Under the pieces are notes generated by a model. The model was not told where the DNA came from, made no database searches, and saw only the letters and a program-made list of their open reading frames with translations. Both the position numbers and the translations under genes were made by a program. A stretch of DNA of 64,000 bases from Pyxicephalus adspersus (taxonomy: Eukaryota > Chordata > Amphibia > Anura > Pyxicephalidae), in contig NC_092859.1 of assembly GCF_032062135.1 (NCBI RefSeq), forward strand, positions 41,413,008 to 41,477,007. The letters run 5' to 3'. Positions 23,874-34,655 of this stretch are shown one piece after another. How positions within the stretch are numbered: the first letter of the stretch is position 1; every line of letters begins with the position of its first letter.

Positions 23874-24028
23874 CTGTAACTCCTTAGCAGATGATATGCT
23901 CATGGTCATAAGGATAAAATCTCTCTTGTAGTTCAGGAAAAGACTGTGTTGTGCATTCTCTTTCTGGCAGGATATCCACTTTCCCAATGGTGTTGTACAA
24001 AAGATTTCCAGAAATTTTATTGCAGGAA
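23874..24028 (-). CDS. rnf213: RNF213 exon, window exon 19
   Basis: 155 nt. Two bases complete a Val codon, then PAIKFLEIFCTTPLGKW to ISSAKELQ, phase 0 at GTAGAA. The right edge was set at the acceptor TTTCCCTGAAG rather than the upstream AG at 24063, because only the former keeps phase with exon 18. Confidence 0.89.
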
Positions 24029-24701
24029 CTTCAGGGAAACAGAAAGTCAGGATAGTTAACTTCTGAAATATAAACATCTAAGTAACAAAATGCAGCAGCT
24101 GACCAAAGCAAAACTAATTCATTACAAATCCACTGCCAACACAATAGACCAAAAAATGAATGTAAACCTTTTTAGCAATGCAATGCACCACAATGCCTCT
24201 ATGTTCTGTGTTTAAATACGTGAGTTCTGTGTTTATAGACCATTGGCGTGTCACTTACAATAAAGGACAACACAACAACACCGGATTAAGATTAAGTGTT
24301 TTATTTTACATTGTGGTAATGGAAGCTGCCACAACTTATAAGTGTAATTAGGGCCTAACTAGGGCCTTTACTAACAGTAAAAAATATCCCACCAATCAAT
24401 TGAGCCAGCAGAGAGATTTACCAGCCATTCTGTTGTAGATTTGGTGCTGTGTTTAAGATCTTTGTCCTGTTGCATGATCCTATTCTAAACAGGCTTTAGT
24501 TGTCATGCAGATGGCCTCACATTTGACTCTAGAATTCTTTGGTATACGGAGGAGTTCATGGTCAACTGAATGACATAATACCCAGCACCATGTTTGGCAA
24601 AAAACAAACAGTATATCAGCGCAAACACCTCATACCAGTTGTCAAGGAGGTTGGTGGAGGGGTGATTTAGACCATAGAACCTGGGCAATTCACAGTCATA
24701 G

Positions 24702-24940
24702 TGCTTGATTTATGAAAGCTATCCAAGACTGAAGGATTATTATTAAACTTTATATTCACTATCGTGGGAGAACCTGGGTGATCCAGCAATCCTTGAATGG
24801 AACTGGTCCAGGAATGTAAACTTTGTCAGTTATTGGAAATTACTTTAAGAAATCCATTCCAGGTTTTGCTGGACCACCCAAATTCCCTCATGAAAGTCTA
24901 CCTTCTCCAGTCTTGGATAGTTTTGATAAAATCAGGCCCA
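24702..24940. repeat. Palindromic MITE inserted in the Tc1 element
   Basis: Left arm TTGATTTATGAAAGCTATCC, right arm TAGTTTTGATAAAATCAGGC, with GGGTGATCCAGCAATCC and TTTTGCTGGACCACCC facing each other. More diverged than the copy at 12549. Confidence 0.75.
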
Positions 24941-25184
24941 ATGACTGCAAGTTGTCCAGGTTCTATGGCTGCAAAACAAGCCTAAAGCACATCAACAATT
25001 GGTATGAGGTGTTTGTATTGATATACTGTTTGTTTTTTTCCAAACATGGTGCTGGGAATTATGTCCAAACATCTCTACTTTGATCTCCTCCGCTGATTAC
25101 ATTGTTCAAGAAGTCTTGTGGTTTTGTTCAAATGCAACATTGAAAACCTAAGTCATGATAAGCTAATTTTAAAGAGAAGAATCT

Positions 25185-25494
25185 AAAGCTGCGTACACAC
25201 TTGCAATTTTTGTCGTTGGAAAGGATCTTTCACAGATGCATGAGCGATGCTGTACATACAGCACCGTTCATGCTCTATGGAGAGGGGAGGGGGGAGAGCG
25301 ACGGAGCGGCACCCTGCTGCGCGCTCTCCCCTTCCCTTTCATTACGATCGGCTGTCGTCCATCGTCCGTGGATCCGGCAGGTCGGTCGTCCGGACGATGG
25401 ACCACACCGACTGTACACACGGAAGATTTTCGCCCAATAATTGGCCGATGCCGATTATCGGGCGATAAAAATCTGCCGTGTGTACGTAGCTTTA
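25185..25494. mobile_element. MITE with AAAGCTGCGTACACAC ends
   Basis: About 310 bp. Left end TAAAGCTGCGTACACAC and right end GTGTGTACGTAGCTTTA are inverted repeats. The interior is rich in CpG with paired motifs (CGTCCATCGTCC and GGACGATGGACC) that would fold into long stems. Non-coding, although stops are rare. It splits the Tc1 element. Superfamily undetermined. Confidence 0.75.
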
Positions 25495-25648
25495 TTCTGG
25501 CTACCCTTCCAAACAAACCATACTGTAAACTATAAAACTAACATGCTAACTGAGACCTGTAGTCTGAGATGTAGCTCTTGTTTTTTTTTTTTGCAATTTT
25601 TCTGAGCACTGCACATAATTGTCATTTATATTATTATTAATAAAAAAA

Positions 25649-26012
25649 ACCCTAGCGGTATTCCCGAGTGTGACTCCTGGTGGATTTTACCTGCAAAAAG
25701 TACTTGGTAATCCCGAGTCACACTCGGGGTCGCCAAAAACATAAGAAGAAAACGTATACTTTCTTCCTTTGGCATCCCCCGAAGTCCTGCTCGTCCCTGC
25801 AGGTCCTCCGGACACGTCTTCCTTCTTCGATCTTCTCCCGGTGAATGCAGAGACGTCAGTGCATGCGTCACTGCTGGCGGGAGGTGCGGCAGGAAATTAA
25901 AAAAATTTTGTATTGGATTCAATACAAAATAACTGTATCGAGTCCAATACAAAGAAATCTTTGTATAATATATATATATTTCTATAGATTGTAGGATCGC
26001 CCGTAGCAATGG
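25649..26012. mobile_element. TTAA-family MITE, copy inside the Tc1 element (right end unclear)
   Basis: It begins CCTAGCGGTATTCCCGAGTG and has the internal palindrome TTGTATTGGATTCAATACAA (25910..25930) shared by all members. The expected right terminus with TTAA is not seen; the sequence runs into other repeats. Confidence 0.6.
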
Positions 26013-26019
26013 GTAAAAA

Positions 26020-26400
26020 GATATCAGGGAGACAGACAGCAGACTTTAAAGTTGCAGTTGAAACCAGGCTCCTGCCAACTATTTAATAGCAAATTACCAC
26101 ACAAAGCAGTAGTACTTCATTAACTTGCTGCTTTGCAGAGTTAGCTCGCTGCTGGGCAGGGTGAGCACGCTGCTGGTCTGCGTTAGCAGCCACTAGCTGC
26201 TTCAGTATCTGTTCCATTTTCAGACAGAACTCAGGTCCTTTAAATCACTGCTGCACTGAACACTGCTATCTTCTCCCCTAATCTGCCCACATTCTCCACC
26301 AATTGTGGGATCAGAGGGACAGAAAGCAGACTTTAAAGTTGCAGTTAAAACCAGGCTCCTGCCTGTCTATTTGATAGCACTTTAACACACACCAAAATGG
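26020..26400. repeat. Pair of direct repeats about 290 bp apart
   Basis: 26030..26105 and 26320..26395 share CAGACTTTAAAGTTGCAGTT, then AAACCAGGCTCCTGCC and AGCA..TTA.CACACA. They may be internal duplications of one repeat or degraded terminal repeats of a retroelement. Confidence 0.5.
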
Positions 26401-26484
26401 CTCGGCTGAGCAACTAAAGACGCTCACTGTAGTAGTCCTTCTCTAACTTCCCTAAAAGTACAGCAGTTTAAAGCAAAACCAGTC

Positions 26485-26735
26485 CACGGGCAGGTTCTCT
26501 CTGTGTATGTGTGGGTTTCTTTCGGGTACTCCGGTTTCCTCCCACATCCCTAAAACATGCAGTTAGGTTAATTGGCTTCCCCCTAAAAATTGATCTTAGA
26601 CTACATTAATGACATATGACTATGACATTAGATTGTGAGCTCCTTTGAGGGACAGTTGAGTGACACGACTATGGACTTTGTACAGTGCTGCATAATATGA
26701 TAGCGCTATTGAAATACTGTGTAATAATAATAATA
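26485..26735 (+). repeat. SINE 3' part
   Basis: It has GGTTTCCTCCCACATCCC, GGTTAATTGGCTTCCCCC, GACATTAGATTGTGAGCTCC, GACTATGGACTTTGTACAG and GATAGCGCTATTGAAATACT, then AATAATAATAA. The same text is in the complete copy at 36630. The tRNA-like head is missing. Confidence 0.75.
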
Positions 26736-26779
26736 AGGCAGTCTTTAAATAAAACATGTTCCACTTACATTACATACTT

Positions 26780-27110
26780 TCTTGGTGCATGGCAGAGCTC
26801 TGTTCCTCCACAGCTCTGGGAATTAACTGTACTGCCTCTTAAGCACCCTCCATCTTGCAACACAGTCCAGCCTGCAACACAGTGGCTGATCCTCTTCCCT
26901 CAGTCTCTTGCTGATCAATTTCCCAGCCTGGATCCTTCTGGCTCACTGCCAGTCTGGCATCCACTCTGGCTTTCTCTCAGCCTGGAATCCATTCTGACTC
27001 TCTCTCAGCCTGGCATCCCTCTGGCTGATTACTTCCTCTGCCAGCCTCTTGCTGAGCACACCTTCTCTCTTGCACCAAAGTACAAGTGCATATATTCCCA
27101 GTCAGGGTTG
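26780..27110 (+). repeat. Degenerate tandem repeat, CAGCCTGG-rich
   Basis: Repeated phrases of roughly 25 bp around CTCTCTCAGCCTGGCATCC. It yields a 159-codon plus-strand frame rich in Ser, Pro and Leu, which I take as a by-product of the repeats. Confidence 0.5.
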
Positions 27111-27623
27111 GGTTGGGCGAAGGGGCCCACACTTTCACTAATTTGGCAGGCTCCAGGGCCCTAAAGTTTTAGGTTTCTTTTTGAAAACCTACACAGACCT
27201 CCTATCTACTCATTATTCCCTCGAGCCTTTACATTACATTGTCCTGACACTTTCTAGGGACACTATGTCACAATATATACTATACATGCTACTGTACAGT
27301 TATATTACAGGTTTTAGTATTTTTAGGCCTACAATGTAAAATAAAATTCCATGCAAAAAATGCAATGCTTTTTTGCATGAAAATACAGTCAGAATTAGAA
27401 CACAAAGGGGGTTAATATTCATAATAATAAACATTATTTATATAGCGCCAGCATATTACACAGATCTGTAGACATCTGACCTTGGGGTCAATTTGCTTGG
27501 AAGTCCACTCCTGGGAAGATTGTAAACTGTCTAGAATGTTTTCCACTTGTGAATAATCTTTCTCACTGGAGAATGATGAATTTCAAACTGTTTAGAAATG
27601 GCCTTATAGCCCTTCAAAGATTG

Positions 27624-27843
27624 GACCTAATGTATTAAAGCTCTCCAAAGCTGGAGAGGATACACTCTCATCAGTGAAACTGGGTGATCCAGAAAACCTG
27701 GAATGGATCTGGCACAGGATTCAAAATATTTACTAACAAATGGCAAATTATTAAAAAAATCTATTTCAAGTTTGCTGGATCACCCAGCTTCACTGATGAA
27801 CATGTATCTTTTCCAGCCTTGGAGAGCTTTAATAAATCATGCC
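27624..27843. repeat. Palindromic MITE inserted in the Tc1 element
   Basis: Left arm TGTATTAAAGCTCTCCAAAG, right arm CCTTGGAGAGCTTTAATAAA. The centre is near 27735. The Tc1 text resumes on the far side. Confidence 0.8.
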
Positions 27844-28439
27844 TATTGAAGGGAGCAACAAATGGCTTCATTGAGATCATTGCTGATGTCTTTCCTTCTT
27901 GGCATTTTGTTAACAGACACCTGAATGGTCCAGACCAGCAAATTGCAAATAGGTGATGAAATGTACTGATGATCAGTTAATGAAGTATATTAAATAGCAG
28001 CACCTGGATACTACTAAGCCATTCTAATTTCCATGTAGTATTCCCTAAATAGTATTATGTCATTGATTGTCAATTTGATTTTAGGACCCAGTAAGGTCTA
28101 GATGATTATTATTATGACTCTAGAAAAGAACAGAGGTTGTACATGACTGTACATGACATGGCTGCACATGCCCAGTTCATCATTGGTTGCCAGGGAAACT
28201 GCCAATCCAGGCTTCCCTTGCGTGTGTCAGAAATCAATAAATCATGACTGGCCATGCTGGGGTGAGACAGATGCTGGAGTTATTTCATTCTAACATGACA
28301 AATTAAGATGTCAGAAGATTGTCCTTGGGAAGGATCAGGGATGGGTTCTGTTTTAAAGGTTAAGTGTTGCAAGAGAATTATGGCAGTGGATTGTGGCCTT
28401 AATAAGGGACTAGGAGAGTGGTGTAGCCAGCTGGGAATA

Positions 28440-28660
28440 CGGTTTACATAGGATAGGTAGGGGTGCATTGGTAAAACATGTGGGGGTACAGTGGGGAAGA
28501 TGTGCAGGGGGGAGGGCTACAATGGGTAAATAAATGTGCAGGAGCATACAGTAGAGTAATAGATGTGCAGGGGGTATAACAACATGTGTAAGGAAGGGGT
28601 TTAGTGTTTTGGAACAGATGTGCGGGTGGTACAATGAAGGTGTGTGGGGAGTGCTAAGTT
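28440..28660 (+). repeat. Degenerate minisatellite (GATGTGCAGGGGG-type)
   Basis: About seven imperfect units of 28 to 35 bp, each with a (G)ATGTGCAGGGGG-like core and an ACAATG-like tail. G-rich on the plus strand. Confidence 0.6.
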
Positions 28661-28956
28661 TTACACAACCATACTTCTTTGTTTAAAATGGCTTTTTCTG
28701 GAAGCAGTGGTGTCCCTGCAGTAGTTGAACACACTCTTTGCTGAGTCAAATCCAGGGCTCTCTAAATCACTGCAGAGAGACTGATGCACTTAGAGAGCAA
28801 TGGTCTTTCTCTGAAGCATTACAGTGAGAAGCCAACTTTTCCACTATGACTGTAGCTGCTCCATGATCTAAATTGAAGGTAACACTGTAGGTAAAATTTA
28901 GCTACATAGCAAGATAATGGCAAATAATGTCTGGAAAACATAAGACTACAAATTAC

Positions 28957-29096
28957 CTTCTGCATTATCTATATGCTGGGCCTGAGTCCAAATATCTTCC
29001 AGATAATCTTTAATTCTCCAGCTGTAGGGAAAACAGTTTTCCCCAAATACAGAAATATTCATGAAGTTCTTTACCAGGATGGTTTTAGTCTGTGAA
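28957..29096 (-). CDS. rnf213: RNF213 exon, window exon 18
   Basis: 140 nt. It completes a Ser codon, then SQTKTILVKNFMNISVF, and FPYSWRIKDYLEDIW, to HIDNAE plus one base. The acceptor is TTTGTTACAG and the donor GTAATT. It lies next to a 36 bp tandem duplication in the intron just upstream of its acceptor. Confidence 0.91.
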
Positions 29097-29115
29097 CTGT
29101 AACAAAGAACAACAT

Positions 29116-29187
29116 TTATCAGTTTTAATAATCAGTGTTTATACTGAAATATTATCAGTTTTAATAATCAGTGTTTATACTGAAATA
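29116..29187. repeat. 36 bp perfect tandem duplication
   Basis: Two identical copies, 29116..29151 and 29152..29187, of a unit starting TTATCAGTTTTAATAATCAG. It lies 20 bp from the acceptor of exon 18, so it doubles the region where the branch point should be. Confidence 0.9.
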
Positions 29188-29660
29188 TAAGATGATCTGA
29201 ATATAATAACCTCCTGCTACATGAAAAAACAGAAAAATACACTGACTGAAGTATAAACCTGTGGCACAAATGTGTCTATAACTGCTAACATTCAAAACAG
29301 TAATCAATAGAAATGCCAATAAAAATGATGCTGGTCATCATTATTTATATATGCTTAGCCAATCATGCAAGAGGGCAGACAAGCACATTTGTCAACCCCT
29401 TGCAGGATTGGGCCTACATAAGGACAGGTTCAGAATCATTGTGCCGTCACTGGACCAGCTGTATTGGGACAACAACAGAAGATCATTCACCCGACGAGTG
29501 GTGCTGGTAAAAGCTTTAACTAAAAGTTGGAATTGAAAATCACAATGCAACATATTGCATTCCAGATTTTTCCTAATTTCGCACATACAAAATGGTTCCA
29601 GACACAGCATAGATTCTTTACTTTTACTGGAAGCAAAACTTCTAGATGTGTGAAAACAGT

Positions 29661-29816
29661 GGGTCTGATTTAATAACACTTTTCAAGACTGGAGAAGATA
29701 GACTATCATGGGGGAACCCAGGTGATCCAGCAATCCTGGAATGGATTCTTTAAAAATCATTTGGCATTATCAGTTTTTAGTCTTCGCTCATGGAGATCTT
29801 TAACAAATCATGCTCA
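29661..29816. repeat. Palindromic MITE, internally shortened copy
   Basis: Left arm CTGATTTAATAACACTTTTC with GGTGATCCAGCAATCCTGGA; the right arm is mostly lost and ends GAGATCTTTAACAAATCATG. Confidence 0.65.
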
Positions 29817-30349
29817 AGGTCTGCTATATCATTTTCAAAAGATAAGAAACAGCCTCAAAACTGTGATCTTAGACTGATTCAAAAATAAATATAATAATGT
29901 AATATGGCAAGGATCACACAAACTTAAGTATTAAGTGAGACTTTCAGTAAGAGGTCAACCCTAAAATTAAACCCTGTCACACTGCCCATTTACACCAAAT
30001 TAAAGGGATCTCCTTAAAGCTTATTCTTTCACCCAGTTATAATATGATTCACAATACTTTCTCACTGCTGCTATTTGAGTCATAACTATTTCCTAATACC
30101 CTCTGATTTTAGGAATGGAGGAAGGATGGGACCCATCAGTGCTCCTCCCATGCAGTGCTCAAACCTAGTGGCCCATCTCTGGGCTTGAACACTCACATAA
30201 CAAATAGGGTGATTTTTCCCTCGTGTAAGCTCTGTCTCTGGGTATTTTGCCTTTTGCATTTTGCTCTAAATTTGCTAGTTAAAAGAAACATTATAAACAA
30301 AGAGAATTACTATCTGCTCTTTATTTAGCTATTTCTATAAAAAAAATAC

Positions 30350-30532
30350 CTGTGGTTATCTGAGATAGTAAGAAGATTTTCATTTTGAAAAATGTTCATC
30401 CATAGGCATTTCACATAGTCTTCCACATGCTGGTTCACAAGGAGGTTCAGGTTGGCGTTACGATCCACAACAGACAAAATTTGTGACAAAAGTGGTGTCA
30501 CAGCTGCCTGAACACGTTTCCAAAGAGTTTGT
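30350..30532 (-). CDS. rnf213: RNF213 exon, window exon 17
   Basis: 183 nt. It completes an Arg codon, then QTLWKRVQAAVTPLLSQIL to TISDNH plus AG. The acceptor is TTCATTGCTCAG and the donor GTATTT. LWKRVQAAVTPLLSQ and a CLWMNIF segment are typical of the helical region before the RING in RNF213. Confidence 0.92.
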
Positions 30533-31187
30533 CTGAGCAATGAACAATACTAATAATATTATTTTTAAAGTACCATACAGATAACTTTACATCATTATAT
30601 CAAAAGCTATCATAATGCAGTTTAAATTAAACAAAGTTACAAGCTTTTGAAGACCTGTTTGCATTTTGTTTTGTTATACTAAAAAAGGTCAACACTACAA
30701 AAGTTACTACAGTTTGTATTTCTGACCTGCCATAGGAACAAGTATTTTGTATAATTATTGGAAATAAATAAAAGATGTACTTTAATGTATATCTAAGATC
30801 TCTTTTTCTCTTTTTGATAGTGGGAAGAGGGAAATTAATCAACCTCAACAAAGAGCACAAAACGGTAAGTTGTCTTTTGTTGTTTATGTAGAATTGGAGA
30901 GATTTTCCTTCATTTTATTTCATATTGCTGTGTATGTCCTCTTTGGGAGATTATCTTTCTCCCTCCCATAATACGAGAGTAAAACAAATTTGCTCCTAAA
31001 CAGTTGTCGCTTTTCAAGTTTTACACTTTTCCTCACTTTCAGTTCAAATGACGAATGGTTACCCGGAATATTAGGCTAACCTTCCCGACAATTCTAAAAA
31101 CTTGACATTTAAGGTTCCAATTATTTGTTACTCAATTCAAAGCAAAAAAAAAAACATCTTAGTCTTGGATACACTTTTTGGATGTAC
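30533..31187. other. Intron between exons 16 and 17
   Basis: AT-rich, nothing recognised. Confidence 0.5.
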
Positions 31188-31323
31188 CTGAAAGTGCCAG
31201 ATTCCTGCAGAGCATCTTGATTTTCTGCTACCCTTACAACCCATTGTTCAGGAAGAAGTATATTGTCTTCCTGTGCCTTTAGCAATTTATGTAGACGATA
31301 CTTCAGCATTTTTAAGAATGAAC
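31188..31323 (-). CDS. rnf213: RNF213 exon, window exon 16
   Basis: 136 nt. It completes a Ser codon, then SFLKMLKYRLHKLLKAQED to LQESGTF plus AG. The acceptor is TTCACCTGTAG and the donor GTACAT. Lys/Leu-rich helices and PEQWVVRVAEN are the recognisable parts. Confidence 0.9.
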
Positions 31324-31889
31324 CTACAGGTGAAAAATACAGTAAATATTAGTAATGAAGGGTAAAATAATACAGTGCCAAAGTGCCAGAGTGCCAAAGC
31401 CTATCACTCCAATCTAGGTGCAATCTAGTGGCAAGTGCCACTGAAATTAGGAGACTAGCTTCTGGTTCTGGTGGAGAATCTACACCTTGCCCCTGCAAGA
31501 ATTTTACCAACCTGGTGAACATGGAGAAATAGCTGTTTTGCACTAAACAGCATAAAAATGAAAGACATGCCTAAGAAGGGAAAAGTAATGTTTTGAGGTA
31601 AATATGAGAAATGCCTGGATATATTTTAATTTGTCCCTGCTACTGGAGTGAGGGCGATTTATTGACCTACTCCCAGAAACTCAGAGAGGGTCATTTAATC
31701 TCCCTCACTCCTGAAGCAGGGACGTCCTATATTTGTATAGAAGGATGCATAGTACACTGTTTCACCAATGATAAGGCACTGTCCTATATTTTTTGAAATG
31801 CCAAAATATGCCCTAGGTCTTATTTTCAGGGGGATGTCTTATTTTTCCATGAAGAAAACTACAGTACACATTTATTGTTGAAAATCACT

Positions 31890-32145
31890 NNNNNNNNNNN
31901 NNNNNNNNNNNNNNNNNNNNNNNNNNNNNNNNNNNNNNNNNNNNNNNNNNNNNNNNNNNNNNNNNNNNNNNNNNNNNNNNNNNNNNNNNNNNNNNNNNNN
32001 NNNNNNNNNNNNNNNNNNNNNNNNNNNNNNNNNNNNNNNNNNNNNNNNNNNNNNNNNNNNNNNNNNNNNNNNNNNNNNNNNNNNNNNNNNNNNNNNNNNN
32101 NNNNNNNNNNNNNNNNNNNNNNNNNNNNNNNNNNNNNNNNNNNNN
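31890..32145. other. Assembly gap (256 N)
   Basis: A run of N. It ends directly at a minisatellite, so the true length of the array is probably larger than shown. Open frames crossing it are meaningless. Confidence 0.99.
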
Positions 32146-32395
32146 CTCATGTGCCATTCATTGTCCCCTTCTGATCACTCTGTGCCATTCATTGTCCCCT
32201 TCTGATCACTCTGTGCCATTCATTGTCCCCTTCTGTTCACGATGTGCCATTCATTGTCCCCTTCTGATCACTCGTGTGCCATTCATTGTCCCCTTCTGAT
32301 CACTATGTGCCATTCATTGTCCCCTTCTGATCACTCATGTGCCATTCATTGTCCCCTTCTGATCACTATGTGCCATTCATTGTCCCCTTCTGTTC
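32146..32395. repeat. 31 bp minisatellite, eight copies visible
   Basis: Units start GTGCCATTCATTGTCCCC at 32151, 32182, 32213, 32244, 32276, 32307, 32339 and 32370, so the period is 31 to 32 bp. Variants alternate CTGATCACTC and CTGATCACTATG at the end. It runs into the gap on its left. Confidence 0.95.
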
Positions 32396-33440
32396 ATCAT
32401 CGAGAAAACACGGTATTTAGGTAATACTTGGCCCCCAGACACCCCCACTCTTCTGGTTTTTATGGTGAGGCGCCTCTATGTTAGGACTCAGACCCAGCAT
32501 AATTTCGGGTTACATGTTGAGTTGTGGCATTTCTTTAGAGAAGCGTCCTCACATTGCATGTCATTCAGACAATCTACAGTGTTGATTATTACTTTGTTTG
32601 CAGCAGTGCTGTTTTTCCTGGGTTGGAGAGACGTTTGTGGGACACACAAGAATTTTCTGTAAGTGCCCTAAAGATACAATCTTGATGGGGAAATGTTTAT
32701 TACAAGTGGGGTTAATTCCCAGTGCATGTTTTGTAGATTTTGGCACATACTGGTTTATGAATGAAGTGATGGGGGAACAGTCTTGAAAGCTAAACTGCTC
32801 CCTGTGGAGTTTTTTTTCCTTTACTAAATTTTATACAAGAGAGACTGGTTTTTGTGAATTGCATGATACAGTCTATGCAGCCAATAATAGGGGATATATG
32901 TTTAATCATGGCATGTTTAAAGTATATATTGTAAATGATCTGCTATTATGTATGATCAATGTTTATTTATTGTTTCTTTTACACATACAGTTGGATGTAC
33001 TGTGGTTAGTTAATTTGGATGGTCTGAAAAAGCGGCTTAGTCCATGAAACACATCACTACTTTTTCGATATGGCTACAATGAGTGTGCCAAGAGCTAAGA
33101 TATATGGTCCTATGTAAATAATATTCAAATGTTGCAAAAGGACCTTTTAGAGTATATTTGTACATGACTGAATTTTATATTTGTTTATAAATAAAGAAGC
33201 AGTTTTTTTATGAAGTATTTACTGTCCTTATGGATTCTATAAACTACTCAAACCATGGTGTGGGATTTATACATTTTTTTATATTATTTTTTATTTTCAA
33301 AAACAAGTAGTTCAAGCTATAAATTAGCAGCTCTCTTTATCTATGATGTTTCTGACAAACACCTATTCTGACCAGAGTGGAACTAAAGAAAACAAATATA
33401 CACTGCTGCATTCTGTACACTTCAACACCAAACGAAATGC
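32396..33440. other. Intron stretch, possible retroelement remnant
   Basis: 33005..33060 has GCGGCTTAGTCCATGAAACA, which resembles retroelement leader or tail phrases. Short open frames on both strands have no recognisable product. Confidence 0.35.
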
Positions 33441-33452
33441 AGTATCTATTAA

Positions 33453-34606
33453 CCACCCGGCCGTTTAACCCGACCTTGGTTCGGGGTAAAAACACTTTCA
33501 AAAAGTGTTAAACGGGAACTTTTCTCAGGTGGTTAAACAAGCATTATATTGCAATCCGATTGTCATACATTGTATGACAATGAGATTACAACTGTAAGAA
33601 TATACTTACCCGGTCCCCGCAGCTCCTTTGGACACGTCTGTCCTCTTTTGTCTTCTCCCGGCGAGTGCACTGACGATGTCCGGGGTTTCCCGTCGGTGCG
33701 GGAGGCGGGGCCGGAAATTCGAATAACTTTGTATTGAGCTCAATACAAAAAAACTGTATTAAGTTCAATACAAAGAAATCTTTATATAATTGTATTATAA
33801 ATATATTATATAAGCTACTGTACAATTACATTACATTATACACTATTTTTTTTTAAAGATTTTTTTTAAAGATTTTTTTTTTTTTATGTTTTATAAAAAA
33901 ATTTTTTATTATTAAATTTATTAAATTTTGGACATATTTCGGTGAGTTATGCGGTAATTTGTTGTAATTCGGTAAATTATAAGTAATTATTGAGTAATTC
34001 GGTGAATTATAGCCTACAATCTAAAATAAATTTCCATGCCAAAAATTTAACACTTTTTGCATGGAAGTTGGAAAAGAAATAGAACACCCGCGTTAGCGTA
34101 CGCGTCCCTCGGCGATTCCTGATGATGTCCGTGCATGTGCCCGTCGATGGGGTTCGTAGAGGGAAATTCAAATATTTTGTATTGGATTCAATACAAAGTC
34201 CTGTATCCAAGCCAATACAAAATAATACAAAATATATTTATGTGGTTTTATCTATAGTTTGTGATGTTGGACTGTTTTAAAATTGACCACACTAGGGAGG
34301 TGTTTTAGAAAAATATATTACTATACAGTATACCAAATTATTGCATTTTCAGTATTTTTGATTTATTTATTTATTCTTGTTTAAGCTGATTTTTGTGTTT
34401 TTTATTTAATTTTATTAAAAGTATTTTTTTTTTTTTTTTTTACATGATTGTGTGTTAAACTTTTTTTATATTCATGATATCTACTGGACCCTTGTTCGGA
34501 CATATTTCTGTAAGTTACAGGTCTACAATTTAAAAAAAAAAAATCATAAAAAACAGTGTACCGCTTTTGGTACAGAAATCTAGACGTCAGTGAAACGCTC
34601 AGGTGG
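33453..34606. mobile_element. TTAA-flanked element, composite, about 1.15 kb
   Basis: TTAA at 33449..33452 and 34607..34610. The ends are inverted: CCACCCGGCCGTTT and, reversed, CCACCTGAGCGTTT. A second terminus, CTCAGGTGG followed by TTAA, occurs at about 33523..33535, so a short copy of about 80 bp may be fused to a longer one. The shared internal TTGTATT...AATACAAA palindrome appears twice (33730..33770 and 34178..34218). Long A- and T-runs fill the rest. Non-coding. Confidence 0.65.
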
Positions 34607-34655
34607 TTAATATACCTAAAGCTAAAAAGAATACATAAAAAGTAGATAGACATAC

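Larger units (their letters stand above)
24440..28025 (-). mobile_element. Tc1-like transposon cut into pieces by later insertions
   Basis: Five pieces of one element lie in order on the minus strand: 24440..24700, 24941..25183, 25495..25640, 27470..27623 and 27844..28025. The first encodes LTMNSSVYQRILESNVRPS, a Tc1-family transposase C-terminal signature. The outer pieces read as the start of the gene and its leader (CCTTCTTGGCATTTTGTTAA near the initiator). Between them sit a palindromic MITE, a TA-type MITE, a TTAA-family copy plus other repeats, and another palindromic MITE. The host intron lies between RNF213 exons 18 and 19. No intact transposase remains. Confidence 0.75.

Noticed and set aside
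24029..24062. Extending exon 19 to the AG at 24063 (adding KLTILTFCFPE)
   Set aside because: It breaks phase with exon 18. The acceptor TTTCCCTGAAG at 24029 gives a complete Val codon and a good pyrimidine tract.
26685..27164. A 159-codon plus-strand open frame
   Set aside because: It is made of degenerate CAGCCTGG repeats following a SINE, gives a Ser/Pro/Leu-rich product without known domain, and has no splice or start context.
31872..32174. Open frames of about 90 codons on both strands
   Set aside because: They consist of N and cross an assembly gap.
32146..32395. CRISPR-like array
   Set aside because: Units are contiguous without unique spacers, and the genome is vertebrate; it is a minisatellite.
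32242..32424. Plus-strand frame with repeated CHSLSPSDHS units
   Set aside because: It is the translation of the 31 bp minisatellite.
34402..34655. Continuation of the exon 15 frame into the MITE
   Set aside because: The GTATGT donor at 34655 and the phase of exon 16 end the exon at 34656. The continuation runs into poly-A/T repeat.
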